Part shown: positions 24,891 through 40,184 of the stretch, in pieces
Numbering within the stretch: position 1 is the first letter of the stretch
How the letters are laid out: the number at the start of each line of letters is the position of its first letter
Assembly (NCBI RefSeq): GCF_021134715.1
Contig: NC_060026.1
Coordinates: forward strand, 3,782,001 to 3,846,000
Source of the DNA: Daphnia pulex
Taxonomy: Eukaryota; Arthropoda; Branchiopoda; Diplostraca; Daphniidae
Length of the DNA: 64,000 nucleotides
Reading direction: 5' to 3'
Program-made: the position numbers and the translations under genes
The notes under the pieces: model-generated
The model's database searches: none
What the model saw: only the letters and a program-made list of their open reading frames with translations
What the model was told of the DNA's origin: nothing

Positions 24891-26237
24891 GATTTTTTGA
24901 TTAGAACACATATTATGCACGCACATTATAATTATTTACAAGGATGTAGGTTGAATAGCTGGAAGCGCACTTACCGAACCTAAGGCCAATTCTTTTGGCT
25001 TCAGTTTCAAGCTTAAGTGAATTTTCTTTGAAATCTATTGGAGTATATATTTAAATATGTAATTTATTTTCTTGGAATTTCTTTATCCATCATCTTGTTC
25101 CTCTGGTGCACTACCGTATGATTCCATAGACACGGAATGTTTCTTTGTGTTCTGTCGTATTGCCCAGTCACGATTTTCAAGTGAACCAAACAGCACGCAA
25201 CACAAATGCATCCGGCCCATTGTCTTTTTTTTTTATTATTATTTAAAAAAAGACGAACACGCACTGCGCATCTCGATCGTGAATAGAGTCTTGAAAGTCA
25301 TACAATAACCAACTACTTGTTGATCGAGAGTGATTATTAGAATTTTCACGCCTTTTATTCATTTTGACATACAACGTAAATATCTCACAGTTTGGTTACA
25401 AAAATCGGTGTGAAACATTTTCGGGGGTTTTTCAGTTTCCATTTCCTTCTTAGATTAGTTTAAAAAAAAACTCAGATAATCCAACCAGCGTAAACACAAA
25501 CAAAAAACAAAATGTTGAAGTCATCAAATACGGTTTTTCAAAAAACACCAGACACTCGGAACCACAGGTAAACAAAGAGAGACGATGAGAGATATAACGG
25601 CCATGTATATAAATGTGGAGCAATGCGCGCGCTACCGTATCTTTGGATATTATAAAACCCAGCTGATTTTTTTGCGAGATAATGTAATACAAAAACACAC
25701 TGATGACGAGGTTGACAGAGTGAGGTTTTCGTTTGATTATGTCATGAATTTCGGTCGTTTTTTCTTTTGTATCCAGGTAATCATAATTATTTGCTACTAT
25801 TATTTGTGAATCTAGATCGGGAACAAATGTACACCAGACAGTATATGTATATAACGGGTGTGGTTGATCGGCACGACGATAGCAATTGGACTGGAAAGCT
25901 AAATAAGCACCTGTTGCCATTGTCGCTGACCTTCGACATATGGTCCAAGCGTCTAAAATTAATCCGCGGAATATGTCACGCAAAAATGCGGAATGAGTAG
26001 AGTAAAAAAACAAACAAAAAAGATTTGTTCGTGAACAATTCATTATGTATATGGACAAAATCTCCTGTCACTTTAATTCTTCAATTTACCTTTTTTTATC
26101 CAATAGTAATTTTCTAAACTGGAAAGGCAATTTGGAAAATAAAATGCACAAATCACGCGAAAATGGGCGGGAGCAAATAATAATAATTCAAAAAAATTTT
26201 TGATGAGAAATGGAGCCTGTGGGGGGGGGGATGTTGT
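24891..26237. other. Spacer, nothing recognised
   Basis: AT-rich. A 202-codon minus-strand frame at 25450-26058 lacks recognisable motifs, has AT-driven composition and low-complexity hydrophobic runs, and I do not accept it as a gene. A poly-G run sits just after the stop of the next gene, at 26221-26230. Confidence 0.4.
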
Positions 26238-28086
26238 TCACGCTTCTGTTTCTTGATCCTCGTATTCGGCTGCCATTTGTTCGGGAGTGCGCAAATCGAT
26301 GGCGATGCGTTTGTGCTTGGTCTTTTGGTTCTTGACCGTCTTGCTGAATTCCTGGAAGGCCGTGGCCAGGGCGATGGTCAACGTTCTGGCACTCTGGCGG
26401 CTGTCGCAGACGTAAGCGTAGCACTCGAACGGAGCTGTCGAGTCGCCCATCAGGGCCGACGGAGTGATGGTCGTGTCACGAACGACAATCATCGAAAACA
26501 CCCGCGTGTAGACGACATCCTGAACGATTACAAAAGATTATAAATTTGTTATAACAAAAAGGTTAAACAAATAATGATGGGCCAGCGTTATTTGATTTCG
26601 AAAATGATTTGTCTATATTTTATTATAAGGACCTGAACGCCGTAGGAGATGATATCGACGGGATAGAAACCCGTTTCGAAATCGCGTGAGCGGTTGTCGG
26701 GCATTTCGCTGATTGTGACGCCCGTCGAGTCGACTTTGAAGTGAAGGTGAGGCAGCGAAGTGCCCGGTTTGAGGTTTTTAGCCAGGGCCACCATCTCGTC
26801 GACGGGTTTACGGGTGTACTTGATGCCCCAAAGACCCCGAGCTTCCCGCTTGCCCAGGAACTTGACGCCGAAAGTGGCCGGAAGTCGAACCGTCTCTTGA
26901 CCGCCTTCAATCGACATGGAGGTGGGCGAAGATCCTTCGTCGCCGATCTTGTTGGTATCTTCGTTCAACTGTTTGAAATTTAATTGCAATTAGTAACATA
27001 GTATAAAATTTCAAGGGAAAAATCTTTCGACTCCATTTAGAAAACCAAAAGGATTTCCGTTCAAATAAGTTCCGGGACATTAATTTTTTATGACCTATCG
27101 TTTCACACGGCAACTAAAAATACACAAAACTATCAGATAAATTTTTTCTCAACTTTCGTTTTATGTTATACGCCAATATCGAAAGAAGAAGAAGAAGAAA
27201 AAAAGTAATAGTTTTGTTTATGGAATTGTTACTAGTGAATCAATTGATTAAAGCTTTTTGTATCCGATCGTTACCATTTATGTGGGTAGAAATTTTTTCT
27301 TGTTCAGGGAAAAATAATGATTATTCCCACGGCCAAAAAAGTCCCTGATATACACACTCCAACGTATGTACAAACGCCGGGGTCTGTTACACACTCACGC
27401 AGAGCGAAACGGGCAAACAAAATAAAAAGGAGAGACGGTCCCCGAAGCGGAACGGTACTGCTGGGGCAGATGGTAGAGCGCCGGAAGGGGCTACACACAC
27501 ACGGCACAGAAACACACACGGGCGTCTCTATTTATTGGTGGAAATGCAGACACGTCCAGCAAAACGGACGCACCTGAAACGCAGTAGATTCTCCGTCGAC
27601 TAACAGACTCGTCGTTTCTTTTTTTCAAAAAGTCTTAAAGTCACGATAAAGAATTAGTAACTAGGAAGGAGGAGTTGACCGAGCTGTTATAAAACCAGGT
27701 ACACACACGCGCGTTCCTATCGGGCAAAACGAGTTAGATAATTTCGACAATCTCATTTTTCAAACTGTTTGTAACGTCATCACTTTAGACACACACACAG
27801 ACACACACCGGAGAGATAACGAATGAGTGTTGGAAACTGGGACACCAAAAGACCAAAACCAACTAACAAAAGCGGCTACGATAATAAGGAAAATAAAGAA
27901 ATGTATGAGATTTAATACCTTTAAATTTAAATCGTTCTGAGGTAGCGTTAGAGGATCGTTGTTGATCCGTCCCTTGACGGGGGCTTTGTGTTGAACCGTG
28001 GACGCATCGAGCGACGTCGTTTCGTCACGTTTCCGGTCGTTGTTATCCATTTCGCTCAGTTGCTGATGATGCTCTTGCTGCCGCAT
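26238..28086 (-). CDS. PTB/PID-domain adaptor-like protein
   Basis: Exons 28086-27919, 26968-26633 and 26519-26238 give 261 residues. The start is the first ATG in frame (MRQQEHHQQLSEMDNND); upstream the frame soon hits a stop. From about residue 75 the protein reads as a phosphotyrosine-binding fold: FGVKFLGKREARGLWGIKY (first strand and helix), later FYPVDIISYGVQD and TRVFSMIVVRD (central strands), then FECYAYVCDSRQSARTLTIA leading into the final helix. PTB domains bind NPxY-type tails or phospholipids in membrane signalling and endocytic adaptors. The nearest named subfamily is uncertain to me. There is no second domain, so it is probably a small adaptor. Intron 1 is about 950 bases and may hold regulatory sequence. 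Confidence 0.75.
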
Positions 28087-29997
28087 TTTCTCTATCTGCG
28101 TCCCATCAAACAATTCCACCCCACTACTTCCGCACCCACTCCCCTGTCGTTATTATAGACCGGCGAATGAACTTTGTTCACCAACACGTTGCCGGAAACG
28201 CGCACTGACTAGTAGAGAAAGCAGGTGTGACCTTTATTTTTTGTTTAGTCAAATTGTCAATCGATAGTCTAAATCGAAGGCCCCCCAAAACACTGATGGA
28301 AAAAGTCAAACCGAAATAACCGACAGGTGAGAGAGAGAACGTCCAAACTCGACGGCACTCGACAACCGACTGGCCACAGTCAAAGAAGACGCTAAAGAAC
28401 ATATATAGGGAAACACTGGCTACTGCCAGATGTCACACATGGCTAGTAATAACACACAGTACACGCTATGTGTGTGCCCTGTAACTTCTTCCAGTTTACG
28501 GACACACACAAACGCCATTCATTTTTTTTTTATCTCTTCTTAATGAAAAATTGATCATTTCATTCAACTTGAAGGGATTTGGAGAGTTCGTTTATTCCAT
28601 TTGTCCTTTTACAGCAGACGCCGAGTCCATTAAAATTCTCCTGTATTTTTATTATTGAGTGTATTCAATAGATGTATGTCAAACAGATGTTCTTCTAGCA
28701 AAGGAGTATGATACCCCAAAAGAATTCACATATCTATCTATCTATATATGTGTGTATGAGTCAGGTAGGTTTCGGTTGGAACAACTAACTGATCGAGGTT
28801 TTTTTTTTTTTTTTTTCATTTGATTTTCCTTGCGAAACGAGGCTGGTTGCTTGTGTACTGAATTAGTGTACCGTTACGCAATGAAAATTGTTGGCCAAAC
28901 CCAGCAGGTATAGGTTATTGCTCACACTATGTCTCGTCCCCCCCCTCCGGAAATTTGAGTGCTACAGGAAAAGTGAGTTGCGTTACACTTTCAAGTTCTA
29001 AATTATTTTACCCAAGTCTATCTCGGTCTATCTATAATATAAGCTGGATGCGCTCCAAATATCGATAATAATTTCTATAAGCCGCCGCTGCGTATCTGGT
29101 TTTACGTCAATTAGCAAGCTGCGTTTTATGAAAAGACGTCAAGGGGGGAGTGTGCAATGAACCCCGCCCAGGGAGGGGTGGAAGTCGAAGAAAAGGAAAT
29201 CCGTTTATTGAATTGAGGTAAGTATATAATAAATGTAGACCGAATTAGTTTGCGAGGGACGACAGAATAAATCAAAGAAAAAGGCTTAACTGGATTATTT
29301 CACGTGATATTTCCCCCCAGCTTTTTGCAGTGCTTCCTTACAAGTGAAAGGTTGGCTCTCCTAGCAGAACAATAACGTCACGAAACGTGTTCCCCCCTCT
29401 TGCGTGTAGGGGAATTTCACGCGACGTTTTGCTGCTCATTCAAACACAATTCGAATTTCTTTTGTAGAAAAGGGGAAACACAAAATTCTATCGTCGACTA
29501 TTTTTGTTTTTAAATAGGCTTTTGTAACAGGCGATCCGTAAGAAATATAAACACGGGATTTCTCTGTATAATTGGCTCGTTGACGCCAAAAAGCCCGCCC
29601 CCTATAACTATATTCCGGCGAAAGAGGATTTAAAAAAGAAATGGTTCGCTGAATAGGAAAAGAAATAAATATTTTGTTTGGCGTCTTATTTATTTTTGTT
29701 TTTCGTGACGATCAAATCCATCGGCCGTGTCGTTCCTCGTGCGGTTTCGCATGTCTCAGAACATCAAAAACTCCTGATAGGAAGACGTAGACATGTTAGT
29801 CAGCAATCTCAGCATGTAGCACTATAGACAGACGAATAAACGAGTAGACGGATATATATAATCCAATAGTTTCAATCTGCCATCGGCTTCAGGGTTGGAC
29901 CCACGTTCAATGCTATCTGAATAGACCTAGTAATGGGCCCTGTTCAAACCACAGAATCACGATCGATTATTTTATTTTAAGTAAAAAATCGATTGAA
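28087..29997. other. Spacer between PTB gene promoter and SLC7 gene end
   Basis: The left third is the leader and promoter side of the PTB gene (GC-richer, ACAC-rich patches). The right end is the SLC7 3' UTR side. In between are poly-T and poly-C tracts and no reading frame I can support. Confidence 0.4.
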
Positions 29998-32185
29998 TTA
30001 ATTACCCATGAAACCCAATGAGCATTTGTAAAAAACAAAGGGAATGTAAAATAGAACACCGATGATCAAGGCGCCCAAGACGTAAAGGTATTCAATGGCA
30101 GGGTCAGTCACGATCGGCGCCACGACAAGGTACGATCCAATAATGATCGTCAGGATTGGGACGAACAACGGAACCTATTAAATAAAAGATAAATTTAATT
30201 ATTTTTTGAAATGAAACTATAGCATTTTTAATTTTTTTACTTTGTAGGGTCTGCGGGCATCGGGTCTTGTCTTGCGTAAAATGAGCAGGACGATCATAGT
30301 TAGGACGTAAAAGATCCAGACGGCGAACGTGAAAAAATCAATTAAACTGCTAACATTTTTAGAGATCACCAGAACGAGAGCGATAATTGCCTGTTGGTTA
30401 AAATTCAGTGAAATTTCAGTTCAACATTTAAAATCAATTGAAATAGAATTTACAGTAAACATGAGAGCTGGTGATGGAATCCGACTATCTACGTGAATAT
30501 AAGACAATACGTCTACCATATGACCTTCTCTAGCTGTTGCGAAACACAACCTGCAAAATACTATTTTTATAAGACGGAATGTTTAACGAGAGATGGAGAA
30601 TAGAACCTTCCGGTGGCAAATGCGCTGGATAACACTCCTCCGAAAGTGGACATGGCCACGGCTAAAGGTATCGTGAAGGCCAAAGGACCCAGGAGATAAT
30701 TACCAATATCCTAGACAGAATATTAGATACCTAGGTCGAAGGATAAATGAGTTATATAGCATTTATATAGCATACGAACCACAGCCACAGCATCGGAATT
30801 GATTAAGGCCTGGGGACTCAGCACGGTCAGGTAGGCAACGTTAACGGCCAGGTAGCAGACGGTCACCAAGGGGATGCCAATCATGATAGCTCGCGGTAGG
30901 TTGACGTAAGGATTTTTGATCTCCTCGGTGATGAAGTTGAGATTGTTCCTATTTTAGGAAGCGATTCATTCTCCGAAGACACGTGTCTATTTAAAGCACC
31001 TCGATCTTGATACCATCCATCGTAAGACCACAATCCTCCGTAAAAGGCCGTAGCTATGGTTCCGAATTCCGTCGTCGATCCCTTGAATCCTTGAGCTAAA
31101 TATTGGGTTTCTCCTGTGATTGATTACAAATTTAAATATGTATTCTTAATTTGAAAATAATGGAACAATTCCGACACACCAGTAGACAGTTGATAGATCC
31201 CGCAACCGACCAGCACAGCGATGGCTGCAAGTTTGGCTACCGTGAAAAAATTCTGCACTCGAATTGTCCAATCAACGCTGTAGACGTTTAGCGCAGAAAT
31301 CAAACCTGATTGCTAGAAAAATCAGATTATCTAAAAACTTGGATGTCAAATTTGAATTCGCTACCGATGTATAAAACGGCTGTCAATTTGATGAGCAATT
31401 CTTCTGTCTCAGTTTCCAGACATAAACCCATTGATGCCAGAATGGGGTAAACGGTGTAGCTGGCGCAACTCAAACAGCCTAAAATGCCCAGGCTTTAAAT
31501 AAGCTTACATGGCGTGTTAACTTATTAAGCTATAGGGCGTATTATACCGACGGCGAATGTAGTAGGTCTAAGTAACAAGACACTAATCCATGAATAGAGG
31601 AAGGCCGGCAGTGGGCCCCAAAACGGATGTAAAGGCGTTAACCCGTCGAGGAGGTAGGAATATTCTCCGCCCGATTTGGGGATTAAAGTGCCCAATTCCG
31701 CGTACGATAACGAACCTATTTTCGACCGATTATCATTTGATATTGACTTTGACAAACGAGTTTAACACATTTGGTATTACCTAAGATGGCCAAAAGGCCG
31801 CAAGCCGCCCACATAACTAAAGACAATCCAACGGAACCAGAACGCTCCAATACTCCGCCGGGACTTATGAAGATTCCCGATCCTTATCCAAAAATATAAA
31901 ATAAATTTTTATTCTAGAATTTGTATGATCTTATTTGTCTATTAATACCTATCATGTTGCCAACTATAAGTGCCACTCCACTGAACAGTCCTACTTTACG
32001 TTTCAATTCTAAACCTTCCTGCGCTTCCGGATTGGGCTTTCCTTCCACTGACAATTCGCCTACACACAATATAATTTTTAGTCGATATGAAAATCAATTG
32101 ATAATTCCTAAATTGGATTTTCTAATATTGGTTTACCTTTATTATTAACCTCACTGGCACAAGAATCGAACGCAGCATTTTCCAT
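29998..32185 (-). CDS. SLC7 (LAT / b(0,+)-type) amino-acid transporter light chain
   Basis: Twelve exons (32185-32137, 32059-31949, 31882-31781, 31715-31548, 31478-31365, 31305-31180, 31113-31014, 30948-30780, 30710-30607, 30550-30454, 30390-30241, 30174-29998) give 488 residues, the normal size for a 12-helix light chain. TM1 carries the family signature [16 protein letters not shown], where substrate and the unwound helix meet. [18 protein letters not shown] and [17 protein letters not shown] are also diagnostic. These antiporters exchange neutral and/or cationic amino acids and normally pair by disulfide with an SLC3 heavy chain. A Cys in GCLSCASY, between TM3 and TM4, is a candidate for that link. 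Exact substrate class cannot be read from sequence. A dead relative lies at 24 kb. Confidence 0.93.
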
Positions 32186-32603
32186 CTTAACTGAAAGCTA
32201 CCCAGAACGTTTAGATTTCGGAAACCTACTGAATGCTTTTTCTCCATGGCTCGCTTTTCCTCTGTGGCTGTATATAGAACACAATTTATGTATTCCCGTC
32301 TGACCCTTGTGTAAACATTGAATTTCGATTATGATCCGTCACGGTTCATTTCTATAACGAATGCATGGGCCATTGTATTTATTGAGTTCAAATTGTTTCC
32401 TGGATTTAGTTTGTCCTAAACAAATTTTGATAGAAAAATCTAGGCGTGATGACGGTAAGCACAGGTAATTGCAGTCGAGAATGTGCGTGCTGTATTGAAA
32501 GCTCTACAATTTTCCATGACACGGATAAAATCAAACAATGACCGAAAGGTATTGCCAATACTGTTGTGCTGCTTGTTACGATACGATACTGATTATTTAT
32601 AGA
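32186..32603. other. SLC7 promoter / GDPD 3' end
   Basis: Short spacer between two minus-strand genes. It must contain the SLC7 leader and promoter and the GDPD polyadenylation region; no distinct motif stands out. Confidence 0.4.
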
Positions 32604-33807
32604 TTAACCACATTGATTGAGAAAGAAGTTGCGTAGCTTGCTTGGATAGTCAGTCATAATTCCATTGACTCCGGCATCAAGAGCCAATTGGAACTCACTT
32701 TCCGTGTTTAGCACCCAAGCGTAAGTCTATTTAAGACAAAAACGTGACTTTATTAGAAACCCATATAAAAGACAAAAGGATAAATTTACATTACCGGAAT
32801 TCCTCGCTTGTTGAGATGCCGAAAAAGTGCAGGTCGGATTATTAGAAACTTTGCAAGCCGCAGAATTAATTGTTGACGCCGAGACAAGTGACTAGTTTCT
32901 TTGGACGTGTAGAGAGGAATTTCAAGATGCGTTTCTTTCAGTGAAATAAATGGAAGAAGACCCGTAAAGAAGTACAAATAAAGTTTGAGAACTCCCGTCA
33001 ACGAAAAATAGCGCCCGACTTCCGGATTCTGCGACAAATTTGTTTCGTTATTAAACGCAAATGATGAAAGTCACACGGTTATTACGAAACTTGCCTGATA
33101 GTAGCACTTTAGGCTAGATTCTTCTTTGAAGCTTCCCCATATGGTTGACTTTTCTCTGTTGTGCGCAGTGATAAGCTTGTCAATTTCTTCAATCAACTCA
33201 TCACCGCCTTGTTTAACATCAATGTTCACTACCACACCGGGGAATGACTCAAAAACATGTTTCAAAAGCGGAATTTTGCGATGGGTTTCATCCTCTTCTC
33301 CAGTAAAATATTTGCCTGCAATAAGTGAAATCCTATGTTATGAATATTACCATTAAAAAACAAAGTTTGAGTAAATAATTACCAGGTTCAAAATCAATAT
33401 TCAGGCTTGTTTTAATGAGTGGAAGTTGATGATAATTAAGATCTTCAATAAGTGCATCAATTCCAGCAATTCTCAACAATGATGGATCATGAGCTACTAC
33501 AACTTGCTTATCCTTTGTTATGTGGCAATCAAGTTCTAGCATGTCCGTTCCAAGTTTAACAGCACTGAAATGAAACACACACTGTCACAAAAGTATTTAT
33601 TTAAATGCAAATATAAAAGTTAATAAGTTACTGAGCAAAAGCGGTCAAGGTGTTTTCATAGTTTTCACCTGCACCCCCTCGGTGACTAATGTGTTTGATT
33701 TTTCTGGACGTTTTTGGCTTGTGAAGTAGTTGGGGGTAGTGAAGCAATACTAAAGACGTAATGGCGTAGGAACTAAAACTCGCAAGTAAAACGGAGAGAA
33801 ACGCCAT
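32604..33807 (-). CDS. Glycerophosphodiester phosphodiesterase, GDPD1/3-like
   Basis: Exons 33807-33632, 33564-33383, 33315-33095, 33028-32795 and 32726-32604 give 311 residues, matching GDPD1 (about 314). A hydrophobic N-terminal helix anchors it in a membrane. The catalytic TIM barrel has HRGG at His42-Arg43, the metal pair Glu69 and Asp71 in DMLELDCHITKD, and the second His at His84 in VVAHDP. A hydrophobic insertion typical of GDPD1 follows (LYLYFFTGLLPFI). The end reads YAWVLNTESEFQLALDAGV and GIMTDYP. Members act as lysophospholipase D on lysophosphatidylcholine or N-acyl-ethanolamine precursors. Exon 3 is followed by a GC-AG intron (CAG|GCAAGT), required to keep the frame. Confidence 0.93.
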
Positions 33808-34228
33808 TGTATGGGAATAACTTAAACAGGGGAATGATCCTTAGTTGGGGGACAGAATGCAAAGAAACATGCAAAGGTTGGACTTTGATATTTAATTTCC
33901 CATATCAAGAATGATACGACAAAATCGAGTATGCGCTATGAGAGCTGAAACATAGTAAAAAGATTTGCTGCAGTGTCTGTTATTTACCGCAAAATTCTAA
34001 ACAAATCAATGCTGCAGTCTGCTGCACCAGAGGGGGGTTGTCATTATACTTTAAAACATTTTCACATACAAAATATAATTCTAAATCTATTTTCAAAAAA
34101 CGAACTTATTAAATTCTAGTTGAAATTATACAAAAATATGTGGTATTAAAATATAAAATTTTAATCAACTCCGAAGTTGCAGCTCAGCATTACAACCATG
34201 AACTGAAGCGCCCTCTCGTTTACTTAGG
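33808..34228. other. Divergent promoter region between GDPD and RPLP2 genes
   Basis: About 420 bases separate the GDPD start codon (minus) and the likely RPLP2 transcription start (plus), so the two genes may share a bidirectional promoter. The sequence is AT-rich and shows no TATA box at a suitable place. Confidence 0.45.
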
Positions 34229-34300
34229 CTCTTTTTTACCAAGCTACACTATCACCTATCTTCATTACAGCGGATAGCACGTTTCGTGTCTTCAAGACTT
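34229..34300 (+). promoter_or_regulatory. RPLP2 transcription start with TOP-like pyrimidine tract and leader exon
   Basis: CTCTTTTTTACC at 34229-34240 looks like the 5' terminal oligopyrimidine start of ribosomal-protein mRNAs, which confers growth-dependent translation. The leader ends at a good donor, GACTT|GTGAGT, after 34300. The coding part begins in the next exon. Confidence 0.6.
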
Positions 34301-34590
34301 GTGAGTATTTTACGTCTTTAAGTAATATAAGTGTTAATTTCTGGTTATTTAGTTTTAAAAATTCTGTCAACAGTCACTAGAATAACGTAAAAATTTCGAC
34401 ATTTTGTGCATTTCCATTCAACTTCTGGCACATTGTCAATGAGTGAAAGGCGGCAAATGCCGGACTTGGGTAACTCATGAGTAGAGCTTTCATCTGTAAA
34501 AATCTCAAACATCCTAAGATATTAGACTTTGCGAACTGAAGCTAGTTGTTCTTTACTTTCAAGTAATTCAAATTAGCTGTGCAGTCAACT

Positions 34591-34663
34591 CGTGACGATG
34601 ATGAGAAAAAGTATTTCATCTGACTTTGATGATGAAAGACACGGATCCAATTCCTGAGTCACG
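34591..34663 (+). ncRNA. C/D box snoRNA in the RPLP2 leader intron
   Basis: A perfect six-base terminal stem, CGTGAC with GTCACG, encloses all four boxes in order: C ATGATGA (34598-34604), D' CTGA (34620-34623), C' TGATGATGA (34627-34635) and D CTGA (34654-34657). Two guide regions lie before D' (AAAGTATTTCAT) and before D (ACACGGATCCAATTC). I cannot assign the targets from memory. Intronic location in a ribosomal-protein gene is typical of animal snoRNAs, which are released from the spliced intron and guide 2'-O-methylation. Confidence 0.82.
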
Positions 34664-34889
34664 CTTTTGTACTGCATATGCTGTAGATTCTTGTTTAAGT
34701 TAGTAATAAATAGTTGTTAAGATATTTCTTGTGTTAGTTCATTTATTTAATGATGATAGTATATGACTTGAGGATTACGATCCGCTGGAAGTACATGTAT
34801 TCGTACTGTCTGATGTGTCATTTAAGATTTTAGACATAGTTTTTGTTTTTACAGACTTGAATTTAATTGAGTTTATTTGCATACAGAAA

Positions 34890-35350
34890 ATGCGTTACGT
34901 CGCCGCTTACCTACTTGCTGCTTTGGGAGGCAATGAAAACCCAAATGCTGAGAACATCGAGAAGATCTTGAGCTCTGTTGGTATCGAAGCTGAGTCCGAC
35001 AAGCTCAGCAAAGTTATCGCCGAGCTCAAGGGCAAGAGCCTCCAGACTTTGATCGCTGAAGGTAATCACTACTAACACTTCTGTCATGTTTCACTGACTT
35101 AACATGTTTCTTGATTAGGACAAGCCAAACTTGCCTCCATGCCTGCTGGTGGTGGTGCTGCCCCTGTTGCTGCCGCTGCTGCTCCAGCTGGTGGAGCTGC
35201 CCCAGCCAAGGGTAAGATTAAATTTTTCATATTTCGATGGACAATTTTAACCATTTTGTAAATTATATAGCTGAGGAAAAGAAAAAGGAGGAGAAGAAGG
35301 AAGAATCCGAAGAGGAGGATGATGACATGGGTTTCGGTCTCTTTGACTAA
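34890..35350 (+). CDS. RpLP2: 60S acidic ribosomal protein P2
   Basis: Exons 34890-35061, 35119-35211 and 35271-35350 give 114 residues, the standard length. The N-terminus MRYVAAYLLAALGGNENP, the Ala/Gly/Pro hinge and the conserved C-terminal tail EEEDDDMGFGLFD are diagnostic. P2 pairs with P1 on P0 to form the ribosomal stalk, which recruits elongation factors and stimulates their GTPase. The ATG follows an AG acceptor by three bases. The leader intron upstream carries a snoRNA. No AATAAA is seen until 36189, beyond the snoRNA array, which raises the possibility of a long spliced 3' UTR. Confidence 0.97.
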
Positions 35351-35539
35351 ACCCTTCATTTCAGTATTTCTGACTGTTGACAGCTGTGGGAAATACATTT
35401 TGAAATGTCAAATTGAATCTTATTTGTTGTTACTAGTTAGGTTTACTTTGAAGCTTAATGATTTTTTAGGTCTGGTATGAGCAGACCTTGCTCTGCTGAA
35501 GAACACAGGTATGTCATGTTTTAATTTGCTTCTTTGATA

Positions 35540-35612
35540 TTGTAATGATGAATCACTATTCACCATCTTTCGACTGAAACTTTGTGATGGTATATTTTTT
35601 ACCTGATGCATG
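35540..35612 (+). ncRNA. C/D box snoRNA, array copy 1
   Basis: C box ATGATGA (35545-35551), D' CTGA (35574-35577), C' TGTGATG (35583-35589) and D CTGA (35603-35606), with a short TGTA/TGCA terminal pairing. The guide before D', TTCACCATCTTTCG (35559-35572), is complementary to CGAAAGATGGTGAA, which I recall as conserved in eukaryotic large-subunit rRNA. Confidence 0.8.
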
Positions 35613-35754
35613 ATTTCAGTAAGAAAAATAGCGCCGCATAATTCGTCTATCTAAAGATTACTACTTTTGTTTAGGTTTTCGGTCGCTGCGGTCATTGACT
35701 ATAAATGCTGTGCAATGCAGGTAACAATAAATTCCTCTTTTACATGCTTTTTTC

Positions 35755-35822
35755 ACAATGATGAAACATTTTTCACCATCTTTCGACTGAGACTTTGTGA
35801 TGCATTCCTTTTGCCTGATACT
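35755..35822 (+). ncRNA. C/D box snoRNA, array copy 2
   Basis: C box ATGATGA (35758-35764), the same 14-base guide at 35772-35785, D' CTGA (35787-35790), C' TGTGATG (35796-35802) and D CTGA (35815-35818). It shares the D' guide with copies 1 and 3 but differs before the D box. Confidence 0.8.
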
Positions 35823-35963
35823 AAAATTTTGGTTTAAATGCGAAGTTATCTTCTTAAATAAACGACTGTTCTTTCTGATAGGTTTTCCCGTTCGCCGAGG
35901 TCAATGGGGAAGAAAGTTGTGAATTACAGGTAGCTATTTAATAAATTTTATTTTACACCGTTA

Positions 35964-36032
35964 TTCAATGATGAAACATTTTTCACCATCTTTCGACTGA
36001 TAGTAATGATCGATTAAATTTTTACTGAAGTA
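35964..36032 (+). ncRNA. C/D box snoRNA, array copy 3 (more diverged)
   Basis: C box ATGATGA (35968-35974), the same guide at 35982-35995, D' CTGA (35997-36000), a weaker C'-like TAATGAT and D CTGA (36025-36028). The 3' half has drifted; it may be functional only through its D' guide. Confidence 0.65.
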
Positions 36033-36477
36033 AATTTACATCGCGTAGTCGTTTATACAATGAATGTTACTAATTCTAAAATTTATTTTCAGGTATGCAA
36101 AAGTAGGAAAACTCCGGGAATGTCATTTTCGTTTCAGTTCTTACTACGAAGATATTGTTCATAAAGTTTAAGAATTTGATGTGATGACAATAAATAGGTT
36201 TTGCAAAATAATCTTTATACATCTCAACTCTTTTTAAATTAATAAAATGCTTCATCAATAATTAATATTACTAATTAAATCTCAAATTTTATCAATTATT
36301 CAACGTTAGTAAAGCAAATTAATTTAACAAATTTGAATTAAAAAAAAATTAATACATAATTGAATGGTAATGTGTAATAAACACCAAATATCCAACAAGT
36401 TTCATTCCCAAACGCTCTGTACAAAGCACAGCACGAGAAAGGACTAGCATTGAAAGCAATAAAACAAATAGGTGCAA

Positions 36478-40184
<3,707 letters not shown>

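Larger units (their letters stand above)
35470..36210 (+). ncRNA. Spliced non-coding snoRNA-host array downstream of RPLP2
   Basis: Short exon-like blocks with clean splice signals alternate with introns that each contain a C/D snoRNA: 35470-35508 (donor CAG|GTATGT), 35675-35720 (GCAG|GTAACA), 35882-35929 (ACAG|GTAGCT) and 36093 to a poly(A) signal AATAAA at 36189-36194. Blocks two and three begin with similar sequence (GTTTTCGGTCGCTGCGGTCA against GTTTTCCCGTTCGCCGAGGT), so exon plus intron were duplicated in tandem. No block has a useful reading frame. This is the arrangement of UHG-type host genes. It may be a separate gene or an extended RPLP2 transcript; I found no clear promoter or upstream donor. 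Confidence 0.65.

Noticed and set aside
25450-26058. 202-codon minus-strand frame
   Set aside because: AT-driven composition, no recognisable domain, no splice or promoter support.
27460-27510. tRNA-like A-box sequence (GCAGATGGTAGAGCGCC)
   Set aside because: No T-loop/B-box, no acceptor stem and no cloverleaf can be formed downstream.
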